From the NCBI GenBank assembly GCA_029204225.1, contig CM055112.1:43442038-43506037 (forward strand): 64,000 nt of DNA. The letters run 5' to 3'. Shown here piece after piece: positions 1 through 10,704 of the stretch (position 1 is its first letter; each line of letters starts with the position of its first letter). Source of the DNA: Diphasiastrum complanatum (Eukaryota; Streptophyta; Lycopodiopsida; Lycopodiales; Lycopodiaceae). Under the pieces are notes generated by a model. The model was not told the DNA's origin. It ran no database searches and saw only the letters and a program-made list of their open reading frames with translations. The position numbers were made by a program, and so were the translations under genes.

Positions 1-1331
1 CTGTTTTTAACTAGGTAAATGCATTTCCTAGAAGATAGTGCACTTTCCATATTTAAGGGCATGAAAGGATGCTAATGTTTTTTTTCATATTTGTCAATAC
101 TGTATTTTGTTACCCCCTTGAAGTCGTATTACTTTGCAAAAGGCTACACATGTCCTTCTTGGCTTTTAAGACTAGCCCCAATATAGTCTAAATCGCATCC
201 ACTTCTACCAAAGAAAGTTTCGAAGGTCGGGAATGGACTAAGAACAGGTCGTGGTAAGTGCATGCTTCAGCAGTATCAAGGCGTTTCACTCTTTTCTTTA
301 TACCAACGAAATTTTACCCTCTTCTTAGTGAGTTCATGTATTGGTGAGGCTATATGAGCAAAATGGCGAATAAACTTTCTATAATAGGAACATAAGCCTA
401 GGCGAAATGGAATGTAAAGTTTGAACTTTCAAAAGCAACTCCCAAAATCTTTTAACATACTCAGCTACTTTCTCATTTTTGCTTTTGTCTAAAGATGTCC
501 CAAGCATCTAAAGTATCTTTCTTATAGCCTTTTGGCAAAAAGTGGGCTTTAATTTGCTTTTTAAAGCTATGCCAAGTGGATGTAGCTTCGTGATTAGATT
601 TCATAGTTGCCCACCATAGTAATGCATACTTATCTAGATGTAACGTTGCAAATCAAATCTTGGAATGATTTGAGTATCTACTTTTCTCAAAGAAAGTATC
701 AAGATTTCGAATCCAGACAAGCAAACTCTCTTCATTGCTACTGTCTCCATCGAACTTAGAAAACTTAAAAAGTTTATTATCAACCTTAGCAAACCTCCTT
801 TTCCTAGATCGAGTAGAGGAAGTTGACTTGGAAGAGACATAAGGAGATGACGACATAGATGAAAAGGAGCTTGAGTTGCTATCCACCTTTGATTGGAGTT
901 TTTTTGGAATTCACCTGATATACACAAACTCAAGGCAAAAAGTACGAATAGACGTGTGATTCAAAGAAATGCCATTCTCCAAAAAGAAAGATAGAAGCTC
1001 GCATTAACAAAGTATTGTCTCTAAAATAGAAAGCAAGTTGGAGGTCCAATTCTCAAGGATCCCCCAAATGGAGTCTATTAGCTCTAATATTAAAGAGATC
1101 TTGTAAGAAAAAGGAAATTTGAACGGAAGGGAAATCTATTTGAAAGTAAACATACAAAGTCTTGTGTATTGGCATTTGTTTCAAAAATGAATACAAAAGG
1201 CCCTCACATCAACTTCACAAAGAAAGAAAAATAATAGACCTTGGCTCTGATACCAAACTGTGAACTTGAAGTGAAGGTCTACTAATTCTAAAGTCCTGAC
1301 TTTAGAAGTTGTGACTAAAAAAGAACAAATT
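1..1331 (-). mobile_element. Chromovirus (Ty3/gypsy) 5' fragment, inverted copy
   Basis: Read on the minus strand, this is the leader, gag start and RNase H start of a Ty3/gypsy element. A primer-binding site complementary to initiator tRNA-Met (TGGTATCAGAGCC) lies at 1241-1255 and the end of the 5' LTR just above it. Gag begins at 886 with a Ser-rich segment followed by RSRKRRFAKVDNKLFK, and stops at 653; homology continues in other frames (LLWWATMKSN region). Near 300-360 gag jumps straight into the RT/RNase H junction, so protease and most of reverse transcriptase are missing. The same structure and the same deletion junction occur on the plus strand at 56738-58053, so the two are copies of one deletion derivative. 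Non-functional. Confidence 0.85.
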
Positions 1332-1819
1332 TCATGACATGGGAAAGGCTTTATGTCCATCTTACCTTGCATAATTTTTATCAATTCCTAGGCACTTTTT
1401 TCTAGGGGTTGCTCATCCCCAATCTTAGCGAAGTGTGACACAAAGGGTGATCAGTCCTTTGGTTTCTTCTCCCAGTCTTTATAGACTCAAGTGAGCCTTC
1501 TTTATAGACTCGATTGAGACTTTTTTAGGTACCGTCTTTAAGCTTTAAGAAGCTTCTTTAGATTCATTCTTCATGTACTCTTCTTAGTACCTAAAGTTTA
1601 GGAGTCATACCATAAAATGGTTCATCATTAGATTCTATTTCTAGAACCTGAAAATGTTAGCATTGCTCTACAGTATCATTTCTTGTCTTCAGGTAATGAT
1701 ACCTGCACTCATAATTCATCAGTTAGAGTAATAAGCTCTAATATTCAAAATACGTTTCATACAAAAAGAATGAAAGACTGGATAGCCTTTATTTCTTGGT
1801 CAATATGGTCTATACAATT
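1332..1819. other. No gene seen; LTR or leader debris
   Basis: No convincing coding region. The part up to about 1660 probably belongs to the LTR of the inverted chromovirus, because it continues upstream of its primer-binding site. The remainder may be the 3' untranslated part of the Copia remnant that follows. LTR ends could not be fixed. Confidence 0.35.
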
Positions 1820-2194
1820 TTACACCTTGCAACTTTGTATGTTTAATCTAATTGCTTTTCTTTGCTTTGCGAAGAGTGGCTTGTAGAGCGGCTTCATGAG
1901 CAGATTTGCAGTCATGTCTTCAGACTTTATGTACTGAACCAGGAGCTCTCCTTTCGAGATCAAATCTTGAATGTGATGGTACTTCAAAGGTATGTGTTTT
2001 GTCTTTGAATGGAAGACAGGATCTTGGGACAGATATATGGCACTTTGAAAATCCATCATCATCGTGCATGGTTCCCCTTGTGGTATGCCAATTGCCTCCA
2101 CCATCATCTGCAACCAAACTACCTCGTTCGCCACCTTTGAAGCTACGACGTATTCAGCTTCGCATGAGGATTGAGCTACCAAGGTTTGCTTTTT
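1820..2194 (-). pseudogene. Copia RNase H C-terminal fragment
   Basis: The minus strand encodes the typical end of a Ty1/Copia polyprotein: KKQTLVAQSSCEAEYVVAS, then a DFQSAIYLSQ segment (canonical DNQSAI), HSKTKHI, and an ADILTKPL-like ending read here as ANLLMKPL. Nothing upstream of KKQ is Copia, so only the last 120 or so residues survive. The N-to-F change in DNQSAI supports decay. Confidence 0.85.
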
Positions 2195-2523
2195 GCATAT
2201 CGCAAACAATGAAAACCAAATCATTGCTAGATTACAAATCGTTATATTACAAGTCAATCAACAAAAATCAAACTACTATGACATGCACTTTATAAATCGA
2301 ATGTAATCTACATCAATTCGAAGTGTAGAAGATAATATGAAATGCACTTTATGAATCAAATGTAATCTAGCAAAATTTAGGATGCATAACATACCTCATG
2401 TATTTGCTTGGATTGTCTCCTTTCCTTCAAAATAGCATCACTTTTTTCTACAAAAGACAACAATGAACAATCATTCATTAATCAACCAATAAACAATGAA
2501 AAACCAACAAACAAAAGTATCTC

Positions 2524-2524
<1 letters not shown>

Positions 2525-2610
<86 letters not shown>
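2525..2610. repeat. (CT)n microsatellite
   Basis: About 85 bp of uninterrupted CT dinucleotide. Open frames through it in both strands are artefacts of the repeat. Confidence 0.97.
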
Positions 2611-2613
<3 letters not shown>

Positions 2614-2699
2614 CTTCTCTTCAAAAATCCCAAAATTGATCTCCAAATAGAGTCGGGACCCCCAATTTTTTCATTTCGTGGGTGTTTTTTTTGTTTCAA

Positions 2700-3030
2700 A
2701 TGCCAAAGCAAAAAAAAAATCTTGGAGATTTGCCACGCGTGACAATACGTTCTATAAAAATTCTTTGGAAATTTGCCACGCGTGGCAAATCTTCAATTTT
2801 GTGTGGCCGTGCCATGCAAATTCAAAATTATTTAGAATTCAAGAAGTACCCCGCCGCCCCCTCACAAATCTGATCGGAGGAAGGGCCGGTGACGGAAAAT
2901 TTTAATGGCATGGCAGTGCCACGCATCCATTGCCACACAGTTTGCCACATGATGGCCACAGACATTGCCACACGAGGGTCGACGGTCCACATCTTATGTG
3001 GGTGGCAATGGGCATGGCAATGGGCTTATA
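2700..3030. repeat. GCCACGCGTGGC-rich stretch with a perfect 20-bp palindrome
   Basis: The word TGCCAC recurs many times here. One copy is a perfect 20-bp palindrome at 2771-2790 centred on ACGCGT, and a near copy lies at 2731-2740. The same vocabulary recurs at the very end of the window (63840-64000). No protein is recognised. The stretch could be the terminal or subterminal region of a DNA transposon, or a regulatory array. Confidence 0.6.
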
Positions 3031-3059
3031 TTTGCAGTTGTGTCCTTTTCAGCTACACT

Positions 3060-3735
3060 ACCCTGCATCATTGACAGTTTCCGTCTCTTTTTCCGAATTA
3101 TCTAAACCGCCTTTGGTCGGTCTCTCATTCCTTGTTTGCTTGGCATTGTCGCCTTCGTACCACCCGTTCCCTTCCAGTTGGGAAGCTTAAATACCTTTCT
3201 TACAATATATTGACTAAATCCCTGCCCTTGCTCTCTAAATGGCCATTCCTTAATGACCAGCTTTGCCCGCTTTGCCAGCTAGCAGAAGAAACGGTGGAGC
3301 ACTTGTTCTTTACTGTCAATGGCACCTTTGATTGGAGCTAGCTCATATGCTTTCCTGCTGAAGTTTCACCTTTTCTCTGGATATTCACACCATCCTCCTT
3401 GGCTACTCTCTTCTGACAGATTCATCTACTTGCATTTTCTGGCATGTGTGTCGGCTAGCAATTTTGTTGAAGATTTGGACGACAAGGAATCAGCAAGTGT
3501 TCGAGGGTGCTTTTCCTCCCCTCTCGGCTATAGCTTGTATTCGGCTAGCTACCTTTTTCCTTCACACTACTTAAGTTAGTTTTGGACTGATTCCCTGTGT
3601 GGTATGCTATGGTCTTAACCTTTTGGCTTTATAGGCTGTCCTTATGGACTTGTGCGTGACTCGGCGTTGGGTTTGCCGTCTTTTGTACTTGTACATTTGT
3701 GAATATATGATAGTGCTTTCAAAAAAATAAAATAG
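3060..3735 (+). mobile_element. LINE (non-LTR) 3' end with zf-RVT domain
   Basis: The plus strand from about 3070 reads as the C-terminal zinc-binding region that follows reverse transcriptase in plant L1-type LINEs: RLRTTRSLPVGKLKYLSYNI, then LCPLCQLAEETVEHLFF (a CxxC...H pattern). A stop-rich tail and an A-rich end near 3720-3735 complete a typical LINE 3' terminus. It is 5'-truncated, as is usual for LINE copies. The last Cys of the zinc site is replaced (LFFTVNG), so the domain is degenerate. Confidence 0.75.
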
Positions 3736-4115
3736 TAATAATAAGATTTAAAAGGATTAATGGACCAAGATAAATAAATAAAGATAAATATATATATATC
3801 TATATGATGTGAAATGACTAATCAATGAGACTAAAAGCATTAATAAGATGTGGTGGGATGAGAGCCGAAAAAGTTTAAGAATGAATCTGGCAACTTTTGT
3901 CTGAAATTGGCATGCTCAAAGACTTGCAGGTTTTCTTCGGTCATAAAATAATGTATAGTTGGCATGTATTGAGCATCATCCTTGTGAAAAACCGAAAAAG
4001 TTCCTGAGATATAGATTTTTGGAGGGGAAAATATTATAGGAAAATATGATATTTGATGTGCGAGCGAGGTTAAGCCTTAAGGAGAGCAGCAAGAGCAACA
4101 AACAAACAGCACGCC
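3736..4115. other. Upstream region of the PPR gene
   Basis: AT-rich, non-coding. It must hold the promoter and 5' untranslated region of the PPR gene. No confident TATA box could be assigned; a TA-rich run lies near 3780-3805, too far upstream to be convincing. Confidence 0.4.
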
Positions 4116-6977
4116 ATGACGACAACAACGACGTTCACAGGACGAGGCGGAGTAGGAGGAGAAGTAGGCCTTCGTTTCAACCCCAACGACGATCGTCATG
4201 GCAGCCTCTTCTTCTTCTTCCTCTCTGCCGATCGTTCTTCTCCTCCTCTTCCTCATCGATCTCTACTCCTTTTGTGGCCTCCTCGCCTCATCATCAGACC
4301 CACAAATGAATACGCCCTCTCATCTCCTTCTGCTTCGCTCACTTGTACTACTGTTCTTGTTCGTCATTCCAGAGGTCGTCCTCGGATGGACGTCACCAGA
4401 AAGGAGGCACTGTGGATCAACAACAATCGGTTCAATCCTCGTTGGGTTCGTGCCAGGCTACCCGTCATGCTACAATTTCAACAACGGAAGCCATCCGCTT
4501 TTTCAACACCTCGGGGCTCGGGTATGCTTATTATTTCTGTCATACTCTTTTTAACTCGCCAGCAGTCCGTGGCTGGCTGAGGGGAGATGAATTTGTAGAG
4601 ATGCTTAAATCCACATTGACAATCCTTAATCATGTTTCTGATGCATTCTGCTTTACCCTTAGGGCATGCAGGCAGACTGGTTAGAATTGAGGAGCTCTGG
4701 CAGGAGTTTTTCTCAGATCCATCGCAGTGGTGGGACAATAGATTGACTAAGGTGCGCCTCATTTCAGGCTGCACTTGCTTTGGCTAATCAACTCTCACTT
4801 GAATTTTATTGTTGCTATGATATTATGGGTATGAAGCCGATGGGTTAGTGTAGTCATTTTCCTTAAGTTGAAGCTTTGACTGCGATCTGTATAATGTTAT
4901 GCAGAACAGTCCAAAGCACCCCGACTTTAAACATAAGAGGACGCTTGAGGGCCTATGGGTTGATGGTTGGCTGAATCCCCCCTGGGTAAAAGAAAAGATG
5001 GCTTCTATGACATTGGGTCATATACAATCTGGTGACGGATTGAGATCACGGTATGGTTTTAATCTCAAGTGTGCGGGTATGAGATTACCACATGTCATCC
5101 TTTTTCTTGCTCTTTCAAAATTGACACTTGTTCATATTTCTTTATCATCATTATATGAATCATGCAGGGTGCCCGACTCCTTTTGCAATGGTGATAAGCT
5201 GAGCAAACTCTGTGAGGAGGGACGCTTGAAAGAGGCCCTACATATGTTGAAGCTCATGGTCCAGAAAACTACTAAACCTCCAATTCGAGCCTATGTTTGC
5301 CTTTTGAAGGGGTGTTCCAGAAGGAAGGCCCTGGCGGAGGGCAAGCAAGTGCATGCCCTTATAGTTCAAAGTGTACTTGATTCAAATATTTTCTTAGCAA
5401 ACACCCTTGTTCACATGTACTCCAAATGCGGTAGTGTGCTGCATGCACACAAAGTATTCAGCAACATGCCTCAACACGATGTGTATTCGTGGACTGCTAT
5501 CATCTCAGCATATGCTGACAGTGGAGAAGTTGAGGAGGCTATTAATTTATTTCAGCAAATGCAAGAGACAGGCTTAGCACCAGACAAGGTTCTGTTCGTT
5601 GTTGTCTTAAAAGCATGTGCCAGCCTAGCAGGCCTGGAACAGGGCAGACAGCTCCACTCCGACATCATAAAAAGAGGCTTTCAGTCGGATGTGATTGTGG
5701 GAAGCACCCTTGTTAACATGTATGCAAAATGCGGGTGCACAGAGGATGCCCGTGAACTGTTTGACAACATGAGTGAACGAAATGTGGTTTCATGGAATGC
5801 GATGATTGCGGGATATGCACAGAATGGTCTTGGAAAGGAGGCCCTTGCCCTGTATGAGCAAATGAAACAGGAAGGCATGCAGCCAAACCATGTCACGTTT
5901 CTTCTTCTCCTAAAAGCATGTGCCAGCCTAGCGGCCCTGGAACAGGGCAAACAGCTCCACTCCGAGGTCATAAAAAGAGGCTTTCAGTCGGACGTGGTTG
6001 TATGCAGCACCCTTGTTGACATGTATGCAAAATGCGGGTGCATAGAGGACGCCCGTGAACTGTTCGACAACTTGAGTGAACGAGATGTGGTTTCATGGAA
6101 TGCGATGATTGCAGGATATGCACAGAATGGGCTTGGCAAGGAGGCCCTTGCACTGTATGAGCAAATGCAGAGGGAAGGCAAAAAACCTGATGAGGTCACA
6201 TATACAAGTGTTCTCTCTGCATGTGCCCATTCTGGCTTAGTAGATCAAGGTCGTTATGTCTTTGATTCCATGTGTAAAAATCATGGTGTCACACCAACCA
6301 AGGAACACTATGCATGTATGGTTGATCTTCTAGGGCGTGCGGGGTACTTGGCCGATGCTGAGCTCTTTGTCAACAAAATGCCAATTCAGCCTGATAATGT
6401 GGTTTGGATGACTTTGCTTGGTGTTGCTAGAAACCAGGGCCATGTGGAGATAGGAAGACGTGCCTTTGATCATGTCGTGAAGTTGGAACCAAAAAATGCT
6501 GCACCTTATGTGCTGCTATCAAAAATCTATGCAGCTGCTGGTAGGAAGGAGGCAGGTGTGAAAAAAGTGCCTGGGCGCAGCTGGATCGAAATTGATAACC
6601 AACTGCATGCCTTTGTTGTAGGTGATGCAACTCATCCACAAAGCAAGGAGATTCAGGCTGAACTGGATAGATTGGTGGGGTTGATGAAGAAGGCAGGGTA
6701 TAAACCTAATTTAAGCTTTGTGCTGGAGGATGTGGAGGACGAGGAGAAGGAGAATGCTTTGTGTGGACATAGTGAGAAGCAGGCCATTGCTTTTGGGCTC
6801 ATCAACACGCCTTTTGGGACACCTATTCGCATCAAAAAGAGTCTTAGGGTCTGCGGTGACTGTCACAATGCCACAAAGATCATCTCAAAAATCGTTGGGC
6901 GTGACATCAGTGTAATGGATGCAGACAGATACCACCATTTTAAGGATGGCTTCTGTTCCTGTGGAGATTATTGGTGA
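4116..6977 (+). CDS. PPR-DYW protein with two N-terminal PDF-like motifs (four exons)
   Basis: Predicted organellar RNA-editing factor (C-to-U deaminase). Proposed exons are 4116-4521, 4672-4751, 4905-5050 and 5168-6977, joined in frame to about 813 residues. The last intron is a multiple of three and stop-free, so it may be retained. The N-terminus is Ser/Arg/Thr-rich and could be a transit peptide. Two motifs resembling the PDF motif of OSB organellar single-stranded-DNA-binding proteins follow. The second is clear (LWQEFFSDPSQWWDNR, then PDFKHK..LWVDG..PPWV), and splicing at the 4751/4905 junction restores it exactly. The first is partial (TRKEALWINNN..PRWV). PLS-type PPR repeats come next (TLVNMYAKCG, VVSWNAMIAGYAQ), then E motifs and a DYW domain with HSE (about residue 744), CGDCH (about 772) and a terminal CSCGDYW. 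All catalytic and zinc ligands are present. The linker near AAAGRKEAGVKKVPGRSW is about a dozen residues shorter than usual. The start codon is the least certain point. Confidence 0.85.
5596..6201 (+). repeat. 303-bp direct duplication inside the PPR array
   Basis: Two adjacent segments offset by exactly 303 bp (101 codons, one P-L-S triplet) are nearly identical: the first starts near 5596, the second near 5899. Both read KACASLA.LEQG.QLHS..IKRGFQSDV, then YAKCGC.EDARELFDN and VVSWNAMIAGYAQNGLGKEA. Synonymous and a few amino-acid differences show some age. Confidence 0.9.
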
Positions 6978-7360
6978 TGATAAGTTGAAAAAAACTTATT
7001 TGGACAGGCAGAAAGGCTTGATTTGGGAGTTTTTTTGGCAGCCTTGATTGTCACACTTTCAACTTCACAATGATGGCCAAGGTTGATCACTCATGAGTGT
7101 ATTCTTATTGGTCTTTTGAAGACAATACAAGCCTTTGACCCCCATTTTCTCTCCATTTTTGCTTTTGAGGTTTTTTGTTGATGTGACTTTATTGTAAGAT
7201 TAACTTTCATTCATTCCTGGTTTACTTTGTCAGACTACTTTCCCTACCCAACAATTAATTTTTAGCCCTTTGTTTGGGAAATAGTATACCTTGTTTTCAA
7301 AGTGAGTCATAAGTTATTTAGCTTCATTTTCAAATCTTTAATGTGTGCGACATCTAATAC

Positions 7361-7362
<2 letters not shown>
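6978..7362 (+). other. 3' flank of the PPR gene
   Basis: Non-coding sequence after the stop codon, T-rich. It probably holds the 3' untranslated region and polyadenylation site. No other feature seen. Confidence 0.5.
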
Positions 7363-7445
<83 letters not shown>

Positions 7446-7448
7446 ACA
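7363..7448. repeat. Compound (CT)n(CA)n microsatellite
   Basis: About 58 bp of CT followed by about 28 bp of CA. The adjoining 0.5-kb repeat loses similarity to its distant inverted copy exactly here, so the microsatellite sits at a rearrangement breakpoint. Confidence 0.95.
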
Positions 7449-7960
7449 ATGAAATTTTCTATTGATCAACTAAGTATTGTTTTTAACATGTTTCACAATT
7501 TTTTTTCTAAACATGGATTAATGTTGTTATGCGTTTCAGGCAATGCTAGATAGATATTATTGTTTTGTACTGAACATAGTATGCAGTTTGTTTGCACTTC
7601 CTGCTATGTTTACATCACTATCTTGGATGGTTCCCCTAGATGACGTATAAGTTTTTTTTTTGGTTGGTAGTATTATTAAAATTTGGATTATTTTTCAGTG
7701 TTTGCTTTTTGGTGGTTAAAATTTTCTTGAAACAAATACGAGCCCTTGGCCGTTAATTTTGGAGCTATACATTTTAAAATTTTAGCTCTATAGTACTTTT
7801 TTGGTACTCTATTGTTGTATTGTTTTCGCATCGTTGCGTTGAGTCTTTTATGGTTGTGTCTGGGCTCAGTTTTTTCAACTTCTTTTGACGACTTTTTTTA
7901 GTTTGTTTTTGGATCCTAGTGCTTGTTCTTCCCCTTGGTTCACCCTTGGCCTGTTTTTTC
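7446..7960 (+). repeat. 0.5-kb repeat, inverted copy at 56000-56515
   Basis: The sequence from the end of the CA tract (ACAATGAAATTTTC) to CACCCTTGGCCTG is repeated as reverse complement at about 56000-56515 with few differences. No open frame of interest. It could be genomic flank of the PPR gene caught in a duplication, or an unclassified dispersed repeat. Confidence 0.9.
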
Positions 7961-8165
7961 TTGTTATCTCTCTAGCTTTCTCTCTCTAACTCGTGTTGAA
8001 GCTAATGCTAAAACACTGTAATCTTGTACTTTTAATCATTCTTTGATTCATTGCTATCATAGTCTATTGATTAGCATGCTAGATTGTGAATTAGCCATAT
8101 CTTCTGAACTAGATCTTGTTGAACAATCTAGAATCAGGGTACTGTGACAATCACAAAGCTTAATC
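7958..8165 (+). mobile_element. Copia LTR fragment
   Basis: The first 70 bp (TCTCTCTAACTCGTG, then GAAGCTAATGC) match, in reverse complement, the leader at 20700-20773 just upstream of a Copia gag. It lies next to an oppositely oriented integrase fragment and is therefore a rearranged remnant. Confidence 0.6.
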
Positions 8166-8173
8166 AAGATCAG

Positions 8174-8815
8174 TCACTCTTCTGGACATTCCCCACATGT
8201 GTGAATTATGGAATTTTCAACAATAATCACCTTATTAGTAAAAGGAATGTAAACGTTGTAGGCTTTAGTCACCTCACTAAATCCAACAAATATACCTTTC
8301 CTTGAAGATGGATCCTCCTTTGTCCTATCATCAAGAGTTATATTGACATAGCAAGTACATCCAAAAGTTTTAAGAAGGTTGACACTCGGCCTCCTCTTGA
8401 ATAGCATCTCAAAATGTGTTCTTCCATCCAATATGGCACTCGGCCACCTATTGCATAGAAATTAAGGACACAACAAAGCTTGATCCCAAAATGGTTTTGG
8501 AAGATTAGCACCTAACCTCGTGGCTTTGGCACTTTCACATAAAGTCCTATTCATCATCTCGGCCATTCCATTTTGATGTGATGTCTTTGGAGTTGTGTAC
8601 TCCCTTTTGATCCCATGCTCATCACAAAAAGCCTTGAACTTGGTAGATATGTACTCTCCATCATTGTCACTCCTCAAGCATTTTATCTTTGTAGAAAATT
8701 GGTTCTCCCTGCATTCTTGAACTTCACAAAGACATCATACACTTCATCTTTGCTCTTTAGCAGATAGATCTAACAAAATCTACTAACATCATGAATGAAA
8801 GTTACATACATCTTA
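8174..8815 (-). pseudogene. Copia integrase fragment
   Basis: Read from 8815 downward: YVTFIHDVSRF, LLKSKDEVYDVFVKFK, then (after a frame change) SDNDGEYISTKFKAFC, TSHQNGMAEMMNRT and PKPFWDQA. After a further break come FEMLFKRRPSV, LLKTFGCTCYVN and RKGIFVGFSE. This is the second half of the integrase core with its D and E, and the region following it. At least two frameshifts or stops, no flanking RT. Confidence 0.85.
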
Positions 8816-9335
8816 GCTCACCCACCTGCCCTTAACCAAGGACACTAGTACCTTAATCTAAGACACCTACCCTCTTATTCAAGGGTCACGTGACTCCATA
8901 CCTCCAACTAAGGTATAAGTGTCTGCCCTTATCCAAGGGCACATACCCTTAATCCTAAGGGTACCTTGCCATTTAGCCCCCAACACTAAATGGACTATTA
9001 GGGGTCTGAAGTATTGCTAGTTACATAGGTATGTAACAAATGTTCTCCCACGAGTAGTGTCTCGCTTACTAGCGGACTTCTTTGATCTCTGTGGATCCTG
9101 CTTACAAAATTGTCTCACTTTGGCGGACTTTTTCTTTTCTGTATTTTGTCTATCCGTGTTTGTATATTTTGATGCATCTAGCAATTGCATACATTCAGAG
9201 AAGCATTTCTGATCAGATAGATTAAACAATCTATAACTAATCATGGATTACAAGAATGGTGGATTAGGCACGTCCTAACGCTCTTCTATTAATGTCACCA
9301 TATCATATCAGAGATTTGTACTTCATGGTACTTGT
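8816..9335. other. Non-coding; degenerate CCTTA/AAGGG repeats
   Basis: Between 8830 and 8970 short words such as CCCTTAATCC and AAGGGTACC recur in both orientations. The rest (9017-9244, minus strand) has an open frame without recognisable motifs and looks like LTR or leader sequence. Confidence 0.35.
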
Positions 9336-9549
9336 TTGATCTTCCTAGTCCTTTGGAGTGCAAAGGATTTCGTGTCACGAAGATTTTCATGTCATTTGAC
9401 TTTCTCCTGTTGTGTCGCTGACAGTTTCCTTTGTCGTTTGACCTTCTCCTGTTGTTCGTGCTATTCGCGAACATTTTGTTTTTGTGTCTTTTTGTCAGAT
9501 TGGGAGTCGAGAGCTAGCAGAGCTTTGGTAACATAAACATTTGGTTTTT

Positions 9550-9660
9550 TCAATTTCAATGGGAAGATGGCACTCATATTTGGAGATGGTGTTCATATTT
9601 TCATTCCAATGTGAAGATGGGATTCATATTTGGAGATGACACTCATATTTTCATTCCAGT
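9550..9660 (+). repeat. Tandem repeat, about 50-bp unit
   Basis: Two copies of a unit reading roughly AAGATGG.A.TCATATTTGG, then AGATG and TTCATATTTTCATTCCA. Just upstream (9388-9456) a second short duplication of TTTGAC.TTCTCCTGTTG is visible. Confidence 0.75.
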
Positions 9661-9959
9661 GGAGGGAATGCATATTCAAGCATTTTGTTTTTTTTTCCCT
9701 GATTCGAATTCGGGAATGGTGGGCATATTCTATATCCAATGAGAAGACTGCCCTCTTCATAACCAATGGAGGGAATATAATTTTGAATTTAGACAAGTTA
9801 GATTGTGAACAGTTCAGAGTTCTTATTTGTAACTGTAGACACTATAGTTAGATTATTGGGAGTTGGGGAGGCCTCCGTAGTGGTGGGGGCAAGCAAATAA
9901 ACAATATTGTTTTTTTTGTTTTGATTTTTTTTTATCCTACATGGCATTCCTTAAGGGTC

Positions 9960-10124
9960 TTTTTGATATTGAGAACTCCTCTAATGCTAACTCTTGATGA
10001 GGATGGTGTTGATGCTAAAATCACAAATTATGATGCTTTTGTGATGTCTTCATGTTTGAGTTCTATTGTTGGAGATATTGATCCTTGGTGGATTGATAGT
10101 GGAGCAAGCTCACACATGACTTGA
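9960..10124 (+). pseudogene. Copia protease fragment
   Basis: The plus strand ends with DPWWIDSGASSHMT, the aspartic-protease signature of Copia elements with its catalytic Asp present. The frame stops directly after it at 10122-10124 and no Copia sequence follows for several hundred bases. Confidence 0.75.
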
Positions 10125-10435
10125 GAGGTTGATTGAGTGAAATTTTGGTGCTAAGTTGTAAGTGGGTTGGAAAACTTGTGAGCAAGGATGTGTTCCCAGT
10201 CTCAGAGATTCCTAGATATGTATTTTACTCAAGAGAAATAAATTCTTCTATAGCTGAGTTACAAGATTCTCAGTGAGATATGAGAGTAACATATGCGAAT
10301 TTTGGAGGAATCTGCCAGATAAGAACATAAGTTTTTGTACTGGGTCATAGCACAATGTACTTGTAAATACAAGTTTCATTTAAATGTAATTGAAGTTTTA
10401 TTGGTTATGTATTTACAATGATGATACTTGGTGTA
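10125..10435. other. Non-coding spacer between fragments
   Basis: No coding region or structure recognised. Confidence 0.4.
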
Positions 10436-10695
10436 TTGATTTATATAATCTTTTAACGCATGGAACATTTCCTAGGCATTTTAAAAAGTCCCAACGTTGT
10501 CAACTGATTTGGCAATCACATACTTTCCAAGTTATTGAGCGCTAGTTGTATAAACGCGACCATGACCAAGTTTTGCGACAATGTGTTCAATCAAAAGATG
10601 TGCGGACTATTATTGATTAAGCATATTTAGAATCCGCGGGAGGACATTTCGCCTTGAAATCACAAAATGAAAGATTTTACAAGCGGGCTTTTGGT
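10436..10695 (+). pseudogene. Ty3/gypsy RNase H-integrase linker (H2C2 zinc region) fragment
   Basis: One plus-strand frame with two stops reads LLTHGTFPRHFKKSQR, then LYKRDHDQVLRQCV, VRTIID and AGGHFALKSQ. This matches the zinc-binding segment before gypsy integrases (YKR..DGVLRQCV, then GHFA). It is joined abruptly to a Copia RT fragment, so this is a chimera of two dead elements. Confidence 0.7.
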
Positions 10696-10704
10696 GACCA
10701 AGGC

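Noticed and set aside
2408-2711. Open frames of Ser-Leu and Arg-Glu repeats
   Set aside because: Translation of a CT microsatellite in both strands.
4198-4554. Open frame with a hydrophobic, signal-like N-terminus
   Set aside because: Wrong phase for splicing into the PPR gene; the frame starting at 4116 joins correctly and carries the PDF-like motif.
5681-6199. Minus-strand open frames across the PPR repeats
   Set aside because: Shadows of the coding strand; they recur only because the 303-bp unit is duplicated.
4899-6977. PPR protein beginning at the ATG at 4899
   Set aside because: That ATG overlaps the splice acceptor (ATGCAG) before the PDFKHK exon; upstream exons complete the motif.
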